The notes beneath the pieces were generated by a model. The model made no database searches. It was not told the DNA's origin and worked only from the letters and a program-made list of their open reading frames with translations. From Streptomyces katrae (GTDB lineage Bacteria; Actinomycetota; Actinomycetes; Streptomycetales; Streptomycetaceae), in the NCBI RefSeq assembly GCF_000717655.1, contig NZ_JNZY01000053.1, positions 1 through 36,866 of the forward strand: DNA of 36,866 nucleotides, given 5' to 3'. A program made the position numbers and the translations under genes. Position 1 is the stretch's first letter. Each line of letters begins with the position of its first letter. Positions 8,078-15,702 of the stretch are shown here, one piece after another.

Positions 8078-8338
8078 GTGACCGGGGAACGCGACCACCA
8101 CCTCACGGAGATCACCGACCACCGGCTGATCGGCCGGGCGGTCGCCCACCTGGAAACCGGCCGCAAGGGGACTGTCAGCCTGGTCCTGGAACACCGAGCC
8201 AGGACCAGCAATCGCCTGATCAAGACAGTCGCACACATGCGGCCCCTGGACTTCTCGGGCCGCGAGTGGACCGCCGATGTAGAAGTACTCCAGCCCATCC
8301 GCCCCATCGCGCCGGAAATACCAGCGAGATACCGGTGA
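8078..8338 (+). CDS. Small hypothetical protein, possibly frameshifted at its start
   Basis: An 86-residue frame starting at GTG 8078 (VTGERDHHLTEITDHRLIGR...). It is preceded by an 18-codon frame from ATG 8025, coupled to the upstream gene by ATGA and ending with TGA at 8079-8081, which overlaps this GTG. Either a short leader peptide is coupled to this gene, or one longer gene of about 105 residues has a single-base indel near 8078. The sequence is rich in charged residues and shows no known domain. Confidence 0.45.
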   Translation: MTGERDHHLTEITDHRLIGRAVAHLETGRKGTVSLVLEHRARTSNRLIKTVAHMRPLDFSGREWTADVEVLQPIRPIAPEIPARYR

Positions 8339-8536
8339 CCGGCCACGACCAGCCCCACGCCGCTACACCGACGCCTTCCTTGCTGGCAGGTCCGGCGCGA
8401 GACAGCGCGGCAGGCCGGTCGCGCTCCTCCTCCGCGAGGCCAGTGCCACCGCGCTCCCCCGCGGAAGGCAGCCTCCATCCGCCTTCCAACGACCTCCGTG
8501 CTGATCCCTTCACTACCTCCACCCCAAGGCTCACCC

Positions 8537-9085
8537 ATGTATGTGATGAAGCTGCTCACCCTCAGTCATGTGCCGGCTCTCAACCGGCTGCTTGCCCTGC
8601 GTATGGACTGGCTGGCGGAGAAGAGGCACCCGCTGAGCGGGGAGAGCTCCAATCTGATGGAGCTCGTACGCCTTCCGGAGCCAGAGCCCGGAATGGTGCC
8701 CGTCGGAATGTGGGACGGCGAGAGGCTCGTCGCTGCTCTCGCGGTTCAGTCCGCGGCACCTATGTTCGGCTGGACGCTCGGAGAGCGGCAGGAGCCGAGC
8801 CAGGTGTTGTCCCTCGCTCACACCGACCCGAGGGAGTCGAGGGTGGGTGCGCTCCTCGTGTCTGGGCTCTGCGACCACGCCGCGCGCAAGCCCGCTCCGC
8901 CAGTCTGGATCCGCTGCACGGTCCGTCCGAAAGCACTGGCCGACTATCTCGAACAGGCTTGTGGCTGGACCAAGGTCCGTGAGGTCAGCAGTCCGTACGG
9001 AGACTCCCACCATCTGCTCCAACGTGCTCCTCGGCGAGCCGAGCACACGACACTCCTCGTCCGCACTGAAGGCGGGCTGGCGTGA
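8537..9085 (+). CDS. GNAT-like acetyltransferase
   Basis: A 182-residue protein whose pattern fits a Gcn5-related N-acetyltransferase. It has an initial helix with substrate-side residues, paired strands (MVPVGMWDGERLVAALAVQ), a strand and turn (QVLSLAHTDPRESRVGALLV) where GNATs bind the acetyl-CoA pyrophosphate, and a late strand/helix (LADYLEQACGWTKVREVSSP). The classical Q/RxxGxG/A loop is only loosely matched (RESRVGAL), so the fold is likely but activity is not certain. The ATG at 8537 has AAGG upstream. Its stop overlaps the start of the GntR-like gene (GTGA), so the two are coupled. Confidence 0.6.
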   Translation: MYVMKLLTLSHVPALNRLLALRMDWLAEKRHPLSGESSNLMELVRLPEPEPGMVPVGMWDGERLVAALAVQSAAPMFGWTLGERQEPSQVLSLAHTDPRESRVGALLVSGLCDHAARKPAPPVWIRCTVRPKALADYLEQACGWTKVREVSSPYGDSHHLLQRAPRRAEHTTLLVRTEGGLA

Positions 9086-9924
9086 TGTTGACAGTTGCGC
9101 CGGACACCGCCGCCGTCGAGGCAGCGGAGCGGGAAGCGGCTGTGGCGGAGTTATGCGAGGAGATCACCCGCCGCATCTCCATCGGCCGATACGCGCCCGG
9201 GATGGCACTCCCGGCCAAAATCCTCGCTGTCGAACTCGGGGTGCCCACCGCCCTGCTGCCGCGCGCATTGCGGGACCTGGCAGAGGCCGGGACACTGGCC
9301 CGAACCGGCGACCGCATCGCGGTACCTCATCCGTCGGATGAGCGGGCCTGGCGGGCGCGCCACCTGGCCGACCGGGCTCTCGATCAGATCGCGGCCCGGC
9401 TCTACCTTCCCGAGGTGCCGCTGCCGGGAATCGCCGAGCTCGCCCGCGACCGCGTCACCGAACCAACGGTCATGCGCCAGGCCCTCAATGTCCTGGAAGA
9501 CGAGGGATGGGTCGGCCGAAAGCCGGGGCAGGGCCGCGTGGTCCTGCCCTCGGGGTGGCTGCTCGCTCCGCCCCGGACTGTGGCCCTTCCAGCGCGAGCC
9601 ACCGGCACGGCCAGGCTGACCGAGCACGAAATCCGGGACGCCGTCAGGTTGGCGTATACCCGCTGGCGCAGCCGGCAGTTCCTGCCACCCGAGGACGTCG
9701 AGAGGGCATGGCAGGAGATGCGCGTCATCGCCGTGCAAGTCCTGCCGCCCACGCCGCCCGGAAGTCTCCATCCGCTGCGCCGCGGGGAGCGCGCGGCGGC
9801 CCTGGTACGCGAAGCCGCATCGGCCCCGCTGCCCGATACCGCATTGCTCGGCCTATGGCACACCGCCTGCCTCGCCATGGCCATCAGGGGCCTTCTGGCC
9901 TACGCCTGCCGGAGAACTCCATGA
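9082..9924 (+). CDS. GntR-like transcriptional regulator with two winged-helix segments
   Basis: A 280-residue protein. Residues 20-80 match a GntR winged helix: ITRRISIGRYAPGMALPAKI, then LGVPTALLPRALRDLAEAGT and LARTGDRIAV, the usual spacing from strand to wing. A second similar segment follows (about 95-155: IAARLYLPEVPLPGIAELAR, then VMRQALNVLEDEGWVGRKPG and a GRVVLP wing). Tandem GntR-type domains occur in streptomycete regulators of transferable islands. The C-terminal third is helical without a known effector domain. Start is GTG 9082 or ATG 9085, overlapping the GNAT-like stop. Confidence 0.75.
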   Translation: MMLTVAPDTAAVEAAEREAAVAELCEEITRRISIGRYAPGMALPAKILAVELGVPTALLPRALRDLAEAGTLARTGDRIAVPHPSDERAWRARHLADRALDQIAARLYLPEVPLPGIAELARDRVTEPTVMRQALNVLEDEGWVGRKPGQGRVVLPSGWLLAPPRTVALPARATGTARLTEHEIRDAVRLAYTRWRSRQFLPPEDVERAWQEMRVIAVQVLPPTPPGSLHPLRRGERAAALVREAASAPLPDTALLGLWHTACLAMAIRGLLAYACRRTP

Positions 9925-10124
9925 CCGCACACCGCGGCGACTGGCTGCTACGTGCTCTTCGTCCGCTGACCGGTACGCCTCTCGTCGGGCCGATCGCGAG
10001 GGCCATCACTGTGGCGATCCACCGGCGCCGGGGTCGGCGCCACGTCCAGGCGCTGCTCGGCCGCGCCCTACTCACGGACGCCCGGCCTGGCCGCGGCGAG
10101 GGACCTCCGTTGACGCCCCGCTGA
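9921..10124 (+). CDS. Small basic protein
   Basis: A 67-residue, arginine-rich protein (MTAHRGDWLLRALRPLTGTP...). Its start overlaps the GntR-like gene's stop in an ATGA, with GGAG about 7 nt upstream, so it is translationally coupled. No known domain is visible. The middle (GPIARAITVAIHRRRGRR) could be an amphipathic or membrane-associated helix. A RiPP precursor role seems unlikely since it is not in the biosynthetic operon and has no leader-like acidic region. Confidence 0.55.
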   Translation: MTAHRGDWLLRALRPLTGTPLVGPIARAITVAIHRRRGRRHVQALLGRALLTDARPGRGEGPPLTPR

Positions 10125-10135
10125 CTGAGCCCCAT

Positions 10136-10507
10136 TCAGGTGTCGTGGTGTCCGCACTGGCGGTGGATCTCGCTCTGGGTTTCGCCCCGGTGAATCAGGT
10201 GCCAGTGGAGGTGCTTGGACTCCTGATAGTCACCCAAGTTGGTGATGACCGAACAGGCGCCGTGGGCTTGTACCACCTGGGCGGCGACGCGTTGGACCAG
10301 TGCCACCACCTCAGGAAGGAGGTGTTCATCGGCGCCGGCCAGGTCGGTGAGCGAGCCGACGTGCTGTTTCGGGATGACCACGATGTGCACGGGATGAGAA
10401 GGGCGGGTGTGGTGGTAGGCGAGAGCACGCTCGGTTTCCTCGACCACCCGTACCTCCACCAGTCCGCTCAGAACCTGATGGCAGTAGAAGTCGCTGACCT
10501 CTGTCAC
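10136..10507 (-). CDS. HIT-family nucleotide hydrolase
   Basis: A 123-residue histidine-triad protein, hydrolase of phosphoramidate or phosphoanhydride bonds in nucleotide conjugates. The catalytic triad block is HLHWHL (residues about 96-101, matching H-x-H-x-H-x). The upstream strands AYHHTRPSHPVHIVVIPKQH and HLLPEVVALVQRVA fit the Hint branch. The GTG start at 10507 has GGAAGG about 8 nt upstream; the same frame stays open much further but only as antisense of the radical SAM gene. It is divergent from the biosynthetic operon and shares its control region. Hint enzymes split aminoacyl-adenylates and AMP-lysine; a HIT protein (MccH) gives microcin C resistance. That makes a detoxifying or processing role attractive here, but this is inference. 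Confidence 0.9.
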   Translation of the reverse strand: MTEVSDFYCHQVLSGLVEVRVVEETERALAYHHTRPSHPVHIVVIPKQHVGSLTDLAGADEHLLPEVVALVQRVAAQVVQAHGACSVITNLGDYQESKHLHWHLIHRGETQSEIHRQCGHHDT

Positions 10508-10744
10508 GTGTGGATCCTTCCGTTCCCAGGACCGGCCGGAGCGGTGACCGTACCGGGTCTGCTCCCGCGACACGCCCGCATCAGCCGCTGCCTCGCGCCA
10601 GCGGGACTGGGACGGCTGGCTAGACCACCAGTTCCGGCGGCACGCGACGGACCGGATGTCGGGGTTGCACCGGGCCGCACGACACAACCCCGACATCGGG
10701 ATTGCCCGATGTCGTTGCCGACCGAGTGAAGGGATGGAGAGGCT
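10508..10744. promoter_or_regulatory. Control region between HIT gene and biosynthetic operon
   Basis: A 237-nt divergent intergenic region. Its right half carries a dense cluster of inverted repeats. A perfect 13-bp pair (GATGTCGGGGTTG at 10655-10667 and its complement at 10685-10697) overlaps a perfect 10-bp hairpin (10691-10700 with 10705-10714, loop ATTG). The shared half-site GATGTCG occurs three times. It lies 30-90 nt before the first radical SAM start, so it could be an operator array or alternative RNA hairpins acting as an attenuator. Standard -10/-35 boxes are not obvious. Confidence 0.55.
10655..10714. repeat. Triple GATGTCG inverted-repeat array
   Basis: Half-site 1 at 10655-10667 and half-site 2 at 10685-10697 are perfect reverse complements over 13 bp with a 17-nt spacer. 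Half-site 2 overlaps a 10-bp arm (10691-10700) whose complement is at 10705-10714 after a 4-nt loop. As RNA the two pairings are mutually exclusive, which is the layout of a switch; as DNA it is three operator half-sites. Confidence 0.75.
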
Positions 10745-11809
10745 GTGACCTCGACGGATAGCCCAGGATTTGGGGGGACCACAATGCTGGAACCGCAATG
10801 GCGTGTGACGGTGAACTCCCGCTGCAAGAGGGCCTGCAGCTACTGCCGGCCGTCCGGTGAAGCCGTCGTGACGGCGATGGACGCGGAGCTTGCCCCCGAC
10901 GATCTGCTGCGCGTTGCCCACGCGGTGCGGGCCCGCGGGTTGACCTCGGTCAAGCTCACCGGCGGTGACCCGGCGCTGTACGGGCCGCTGTTGGAGGTGG
11001 TGCGGCGGCTGCGGGACGAGGCCGTGTTCACGGAGATCGAGGTGATCTCCCGCCACCCGCGGATCGGGGACCTCGCCGAGGACCTCGCGCGGGCCGGGGT
11101 GACCTTGTTCAACGTGTCCCTGGACACCCTCGACCCGGCGCTGCACCACGAGATCTGCAACGTGGACGACCACGGGCAGGTCGTCGCGGCGATCAAGAGG
11201 TGCGTGGCCACCGACGTCCCGGTGAAGGTGAACGTGGTGGTGATGGCCGGCGTCAACGACGCGGAGGTCCCCGCCCTGGTCGAGATGTGTGAGGAGGCCG
11301 GCGTCCACAGCGTCAAGCTCCTCGACGTCATCAAGGACCTCGACGCCGGCAGCGAGTCCTACGCCCGACGCCTGAAGACCAAACGTGGCCGCACCCTGCA
11401 GGACGTGTACATGTCCCTCGGGGACATCACCGCGACGCTGCGCCGAAGGGCCGTGCAAGAGGAGACCGTCCACCAGGGCGGCCTCGGCCACCCCATGACC
11501 GTGCTGACCCTGCCCTCGGGCACCAAGGCCGTCGTGAAGGACTCCACCGCCGGCGCCTGGTACGGGTCCGTGTGCCGAGGCTGTCCGCTCTTCCCGTGTC
11601 ACGACGCGCTGATGGCACTGCGCCTGACCGCTGACATGCGGCTCCAGTTCTGCCTGCTGCGCGAGGACAACCTCATCGACCTGACCCCGGCCCTCGCCGA
11701 GGACACCGACGCGACGCTGCACGCCCAGGTGGAGGCGGCATTCGAAATGTACGCGGACGCCCACTTCCACACGACTCAGCCGTCCGCAGCCCTGGAGGCA
11801 GCCCGATGA
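10745..11809 (+). CDS. MoaA-like radical SAM enzyme
   Basis: A 354-residue radical SAM protein. The SAM-binding 4Fe-4S motif is CKRACSYC (Cys27, 31, 34). VKLTGGDPALYG follows as the SAM-binding glycine motif, and FNVSLDTLDP resembles the MoaA core. The C-terminal block CRGCPLFPCHDAL followed by LRLTADMRLQFCLL matches the second-cluster region of MoaA (CxxC, then LTADGKLxxCL). It is a MoaA paralogue rather than molybdopterin enzyme, since no other moa gene is nearby and it heads a biosynthetic operon. Start GTG 10745 has GGAGAGG just upstream; ATG 10784 after a GGGGGGA run is an alternative. It overlaps the next gene by 4 nt. Confidence 0.9.
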   Translation: MTSTDSPGFGGTTMLEPQWRVTVNSRCKRACSYCRPSGEAVVTAMDAELAPDDLLRVAHAVRARGLTSVKLTGGDPALYGPLLEVVRRLRDEAVFTEIEVISRHPRIGDLAEDLARAGVTLFNVSLDTLDPALHHEICNVDDHGQVVAAIKRCVATDVPVKVNVVVMAGVNDAEVPALVEMCEEAGVHSVKLLDVIKDLDAGSESYARRLKTKRGRTLQDVYMSLGDITATLRRRAVQEETVHQGGLGHPMTVLTLPSGTKAVVKDSTAGAWYGSVCRGCPLFPCHDALMALRLTADMRLQFCLLREDNLIDLTPALAEDTDATLHAQVEAAFEMYADAHFHTTQPSAALEAAR

Positions 11810-13209
11810 GCGTCATGCTCGGCATGCCCGCAATCCCCAGCCGTGCCCCGGCCACCACGGGGCCCGGTGGGACCGGCGGCCGGCCGTTGGTGATCCTCGT
11901 CTACCCGAAGATCGACCACGAGAAGAACTACGTCTACTTCTGGATGCCGTTCGCGCTCCTGACCCTGGCCAAGCCGCTCATGGAGTCAGGCATGGTCGAC
12001 GTCGTGCTCTTCGACGGCAACCAGCAGGACGCCGCAGCCTGGGAGCAGCTCCTCGACGAGGAGCTGGATCGCACGGTGTGCATCGGGGTGAGCATCATGA
12101 CCGGCGGCGGGCAGATCGGCCACGCCCTGGACCTGGTCGCCTCGGCGAAGACGCGCGCCCACTGCCCGCCCGTGGTGTTCGGCGGCCCGCACGTCAACGT
12201 GCTGCCCGAGCAGTCCGCGGCCCACCCCCTGGTCGACGCTGTACTCCAGGGGCCCGGCCAAAACTCCATGACCGTGTACGTCGCCTCCCTGCTGGGGCGC
12301 ACCCGTCGGCGGGACGTGCCCGGCCTGATCTCCCACCAGTGCGGCCAGACGCTGAAGGGACCGGTGAACCCGCCGCGGACCGGCGCCATGGGCGCCTACC
12401 CATGGGATCTGCTCGACATCCCCCGGTACATCCGTGACGACCCCACGGTCGCGACCCGCACCCTGAACTACATCTCGTCCCAGGGGTGCATCTATCTCTG
12501 CGACTTCTGCTACGAGCTGGTCTACGAGCGCAAGTACTCCGCCATGCCGGCCGGTGACCTGGTCACCGACATCGCCGACTTGAAGGCCCGGTACGGCATC
12601 AACGGGGTCAAGTTCTACGACGCCGACTTCTTCGTGCACCTCCAGCGTTCCATGGGGTTCTGCGAGGGGCTCATCGAGCAGGGCCTGGACCTGAAGTGGG
12701 CCGCCTCCATTAACCCGAACGACATCCTCAAGGCCCGCAAGAAGGGCATGCCGCTGCTGGAGCGGATCGCGGCCAGCGGCTGCACCCGCCTGCTGATGGG
12801 CATGGAGTCCGGCAACGACCGCGTCCTGGGCGAGGTCGTGAAAAAGCAGATCACCCGCGAACGGCTGCTGGATGTCGCCCGGGAGATCGCGGACAACGGG
12901 ATCCTCGGCTCCTACACGTTCATCGTCGGGTTCCCCGGGGAGAGCGAGGCGGAGATGGAGGACACCTATTCCCTCATCGACGAGCTCCGCACCCTCTCAC
13001 CGGCCCCCGAGACTCGGGTACACCTCTTCGCCCCGTACCCGGGCACCGGCTTGTACGACAAGGCGCTGGAGCACGGCTTCGTGCCGCCGGACTCGCTGGA
13101 GGGCTGGTCGAACTTCGACTACTACACGTCGCTGACGCCGTGGACGAGTGAGGCGACCGCCGAGCGTGCCCGCGATGAGACGCGTATGCGGCTGGCGCCG
13201 ACCCGATAA
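11806..13209 (+). CDS. B12-binding-type radical SAM enzyme
   Basis: A 467-residue protein. The N-terminal 200 residues look like a cobalamin-binding Rossmann domain (VILVYPKIDHEKNYVYFWMP, VVLFDGN, VVFGGPHVNVLPEQSAAHPL, a typical GGPHVT-like block), though the DxHxxG histidine motif is not seen. The radical SAM core begins at SSQGCIYLCDFCYE (Cys228, 232, 235), followed by GVKFYDADFFV, LLMGMESGNDRVL and YTFIVGFPGESEAEME, all characteristic of the BchE/MiaB-like branch. Such enzymes often methylate unactivated carbons or rearrange skeletons. It starts inside the previous gene's stop (ATGA). Confidence 0.9.
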   Translation: MSVMLGMPAIPSRAPATTGPGGTGGRPLVILVYPKIDHEKNYVYFWMPFALLTLAKPLMESGMVDVVLFDGNQQDAAAWEQLLDEELDRTVCIGVSIMTGGGQIGHALDLVASAKTRAHCPPVVFGGPHVNVLPEQSAAHPLVDAVLQGPGQNSMTVYVASLLGRTRRRDVPGLISHQCGQTLKGPVNPPRTGAMGAYPWDLLDIPRYIRDDPTVATRTLNYISSQGCIYLCDFCYELVYERKYSAMPAGDLVTDIADLKARYGINGVKFYDADFFVHLQRSMGFCEGLIEQGLDLKWAASINPNDILKARKKGMPLLERIAASGCTRLLMGMESGNDRVLGEVVKKQITRERLLDVAREIADNGILGSYTFIVGFPGESEAEMEDTYSLIDELRTLSPAPETRVHLFAPYPGTGLYDKALEHGFVPPDSLEGWSNFDYYTSLTPWTSEATAERARDETRMRLAPTR

Positions 13210-13230
13210 CCCCCTCTACCGTCACGCAGT

Positions 13231-13266
13231 GTGCCGGGAAGTACCACCCCCGTTACTTCCCGGCAC
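13231..13266 (+). terminator. Hairpin between radical SAM and LD-carboxypeptidase genes
   Basis: A perfect 13-bp inverted repeat (13231-13243 with 13254-13266, 10-nt loop) sits in the only sizeable gap within the operon. No T-tract follows, so it could be a partial terminator, an mRNA stabiliser or a processing site that lowers expression of the downstream genes relative to the two radical SAM genes. Confidence 0.5.
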
Positions 13267-13296
13267 ACCCCCCAACGCTTCGAAGGAGTCCCCCGC

Positions 13297-14247
13297 TTGA
13301 GCACCACACCTTGCTTGGCTGCCCCGCTGGCCAAGGGCGACCGGATCGGCATCGTTACCGTCTCGGCGCCCGAACCCGCCGCCGACCCGGCCATCTTCGA
13401 ACGCGGGATCTCAGCCCTGACCGCCCGTGGCTTCGAGCCCGTCCTCGGCGCGCATGTCTCGGGCCGGGCCGGATACCGTGCCGGCACCAGCGCCGAACTC
13501 CTGGACGACTTCCACACCATGATCGCCGACGAGGCGATCGCCGCCGTGGTGTGCGCCGGCGGCGGGAAGAGCGCCAACCGGCTCCTGTCCGGCCTGGACG
13601 TCACCCTGATCGCCGCGCACCCGAAGGCGATCGTGGGCGTCAGCGACCCCAGCCTTCTGCTGAACGCGATCACCGCCCGCACGGGGTTGGTCACCTTCCA
13701 CGGGCCGTCGGTGATGTGGGACTGGGCCCAGGAGGGCCCCGCCGAGACCGCCGAGCACTTCACCGCGCTGCTGGCCGGTCGGCCCTCCGCCGGCCGGATC
13801 GACGCACCGCTGACCTGGACCCGGGCCAGCGCTGCCGAGGGTCATCTGGTCGCCGGCTGCCTGTCCTCCCTGCGCTGCCTGCTCGGCACCCCGTGGGAAC
13901 CGGTCTGGGACGGTGCGCTCCTGGTGATCGAGGATGCCTTCAAGTCCACCGAGGTCCTCGATCAGGCCCTGACGCACTTCCGTGACTGCGGCGTTCTGGA
14001 CCGGATCGCCGGCCTCATCGTCGGAGAGACCGTGGGCTGCGAGCCAACGGCCGGGATCACGGTCGCCGAGATGGTCGACGAGGTCTGCCAGGACTACGCC
14101 TGGCCCCTGGCCCAGGGGCTCCCGTACGGGCACACCCCCCTCAAGGTCACCCTCCCCATCGGCGCGACCGCCCGCATGGACGCCGACGCCGAGCACCCGC
14201 TCACCATCACATCCCCGTGGACCGCCGACCGCAAGGAGACGCGATGA
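13297..14247 (+). CDS. LD-carboxypeptidase / MccF-like serine peptidase
   Basis: A 316-residue S66-family peptidase. The catalytic triad can be placed: Ser116 in GVSDPSLL (family GxSDxT), Glu212 in VIEDAF and His279 in GHTPLK, close to LdcA spacing (115/217/285). The early block KGDRIGIVTVSAPE is the family N-terminus. LdcA trims murein tetrapeptides; MccF cleaves the aminoacyl-nucleotide core of microcin C and gives immunity. Clustered with a synthetase-like and a HIT protein, a MccF-like or biosynthetic amidase role is more likely than cell-wall recycling (inference). TTG 13297 is chosen for AAGGAG 9 nt upstream; an upstream ATG in frame lies in the hairpin. Confidence 0.88.
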   Translation: MSTTPCLAAPLAKGDRIGIVTVSAPEPAADPAIFERGISALTARGFEPVLGAHVSGRAGYRAGTSAELLDDFHTMIADEAIAAVVCAGGGKSANRLLSGLDVTLIAAHPKAIVGVSDPSLLLNAITARTGLVTFHGPSVMWDWAQEGPAETAEHFTALLAGRPSAGRIDAPLTWTRASAAEGHLVAGCLSSLRCLLGTPWEPVWDGALLVIEDAFKSTEVLDQALTHFRDCGVLDRIAGLIVGETVGCEPTAGITVAEMVDEVCQDYAWPLAQGLPYGHTPLKVTLPIGATARMDADAEHPLTITSPWTADRKETR

Positions 14248-15254
14248 CGACCAGCGTCCGCGACGAGGCCCGCCGCTTATACGGCACCTTCCTCAAGGAG
14301 AACGCGGACGAACGCGACCTGGTCCTCCTCAAGGCCGACCTCCTGCGCGCCGTCCGGGACTGGCTCCACGCCACCGGATACAGGGAGGTCCCCACCCCGG
14401 TTCTGTGCCAGGACCGCGAGAGCGCCCCGATCCCGCAGTTCGCCACCCGCCACCCGCTCACCGGCCAGGGCTTCCACCTCAAGCACTCCGCCGAGGAGCA
14501 CCTGCGCCGCCTGATCATCAGCATCGACCGGGTCTACGACCTCGGGCCGGCCATCCGCGCCGAGCATGAGGACGCCGACCACGCCATCGAGTTCACGATG
14601 CTGCAGACCGCAGCCCGCGACGTCACCCTCGCCGACGGCATGGGCATGGTCGCCCACCTCATCCAGGCCAGCGTGCAGACCGCCTTCGCCACCCTGACCA
14701 ACCCCGGCGCCAACTTCACCACCATCTACCAAGTACCGGTGGACGAAACCATCGCCGAGGCCCTCGGCACCACATCCGCTCCCGAAGGCGCCGAACTCGT
14801 TGCCGCCGCGCGGGACTGGATGGCCGCGCACAGCATGCCGTCCCACGGCGGGGCCTGGGAAGTGATGGAGGCATTCGTCAAGCACGGCGTCGAAACCGCG
14901 GTCACCGCGCCCACCCTGCTGCACTCCTTCCCGTATGAGCTGCGGCACAACAGCCGTATCGACGAGAAGACCGGCCGCGCCCAGCGGTTCTCGTTGATCA
15001 TCGATGGCGTCGAGATCTGCGACGGCGGCGTCAAGCTGCGCACCGCGGCCGACTACCGGCCCATGGTCGACGCCAACATCGCGCTGCGCGAGGCACTCCA
15101 CGGCGTCCCGGCCGATGACGGCCCGCTCGACTTCTACGCCGACGTCGACCGCGACCCCGCGGACGTCTTCACCTTCGGCCTCGGCCTCGAGCGTCTCCTG
15201 GCGGCCGTCGCCGGCCGCAGCGTCGCGGACGTCCTGTCATTCCCTTTCCACTGA
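14244..15254 (+). CDS. Stand-alone class II aminoacyl-tRNA synthetase-like enzyme (EpmA/LysRS-like)
   Basis: A 336-residue catalytic core with no anticodon-binding OB domain, the size of EpmA/PoxA. Class II motif 2 is recognisable (YDLGPAIRAEHEDADHAIEF, with Arg and Glu positions for ATP and amino acid, compare LysRS FRNEG...HNPEFTML). Motif 3 is FTFGLGLERLL (residues about 309-319). It should adenylate an amino acid. With no anticodon domain it probably does not charge tRNA in translation but transfers the aminoacyl group to a protein, small molecule or nucleotide. It is not a normal EpmA because no elongation factor P genes are near. It overlaps the peptidase stop by ATGA with AAGGAG upstream. 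Confidence 0.85.
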   Translation: MTTSVRDEARRLYGTFLKENADERDLVLLKADLLRAVRDWLHATGYREVPTPVLCQDRESAPIPQFATRHPLTGQGFHLKHSAEEHLRRLIISIDRVYDLGPAIRAEHEDADHAIEFTMLQTAARDVTLADGMGMVAHLIQASVQTAFATLTNPGANFTTIYQVPVDETIAEALGTTSAPEGAELVAAARDWMAAHSMPSHGGAWEVMEAFVKHGVETAVTAPTLLHSFPYELRHNSRIDEKTGRAQRFSLIIDGVEICDGGVKLRTAADYRPMVDANIALREALHGVPADDGPLDFYADVDRDPADVFTFGLGLERLLAAVAGRSVADVLSFPFH

Positions 15255-15288
15255 GCCGCGGCCACCCCTGACCGAGAGGAGCGAGTGC

Positions 15289-15702
15289 GTGTCCGCTTCG
15301 TCGATGCGGGCTGTCGTCATCACCGAGAGCCTGACCACCCCCACCCTGCCGGACGCCTTCACCGGACTGCCCGAGCGCCGCTACCCCCACGATCTCGATG
15401 GCCGTACCCCGATCGAGATCATCGAGGTGAGCGTCCCGGCAGACCAGGCAGCGGCGCGCGCCCTCGACCTGGCGCGCGCTTTGAAGGCGACCCTGTTCTA
15501 CGCCCACCTGATCGACGGTGAGCGGATGCTGATCGCGTTCCCGGACACCGTGGTCACGGTGGAGCGCGGCGATGAGGCCGCAATCGCCCACGCACGTGCG
15601 GTCGGCGCGCTCTTCGATATCCCTGACGAGCAGATGCGGTTCGCCGAGATGTGGGACACCGACCACCCAGATTCCCCCGCAGGCACGGAAGACGGGGCGT
15701 GA
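15289..15702 (+). CDS. Unknown 137-residue protein of the biosynthetic operon
   Basis: I recognise no family. The protein has a hydrophobic first strand (MRAVVITES), a region TPIEIIEVSVPADQAAARAL that opens an alpha/beta domain, then a strand-rich middle (FYAHLIDGERMLIAFPDTVV) and an acidic tail. GTG 15289 has AGGAG 7 nt upstream; ATG 15304 is an alternative. It sits 34 nt after the synthetase-like gene and overlaps the SDR gene by 4 nt, so it is part of the operon and probably needed for the pathway. A carrier-protein role is not supported, as there is no DSL motif. Confidence 0.72.
   Translation: MSASSMRAVVITESLTTPTLPDAFTGLPERRYPHDLDGRTPIEIIEVSVPADQAAARALDLARALKATLFYAHLIDGERMLIAFPDTVVTVERGDEAAIAHARAVGALFDIPDEQMRFAEMWDTDHPDSPAGTEDGA

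Noticed and set aside
8025..8081. 18-residue peptide as a genuine gene
   Set aside because: It is more likely a coupled leader or the broken 5' end of the following frame; no independent evidence.
9921..10124. Small basic protein as a RiPP precursor for the radical SAM enzymes
   Set aside because: It belongs to the GntR-like operon on the far side of the HIT gene, lacks a leader/core layout and has no Cys/Ser/Thr-rich core.
10508..11770. A very long minus-strand frame continuous with the HIT gene
   Set aside because: Above 10507 it is the antisense of the radical SAM gene and has no protein family signature; the HIT domain starts at the GTG with a good ribosome site.
10745..11809. Radical SAM gene as true molybdenum cofactor moaA
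   Set aside because: No other molybdopterin gene is near and it is coupled to biosynthetic genes; the similarity shows a paralogue only.
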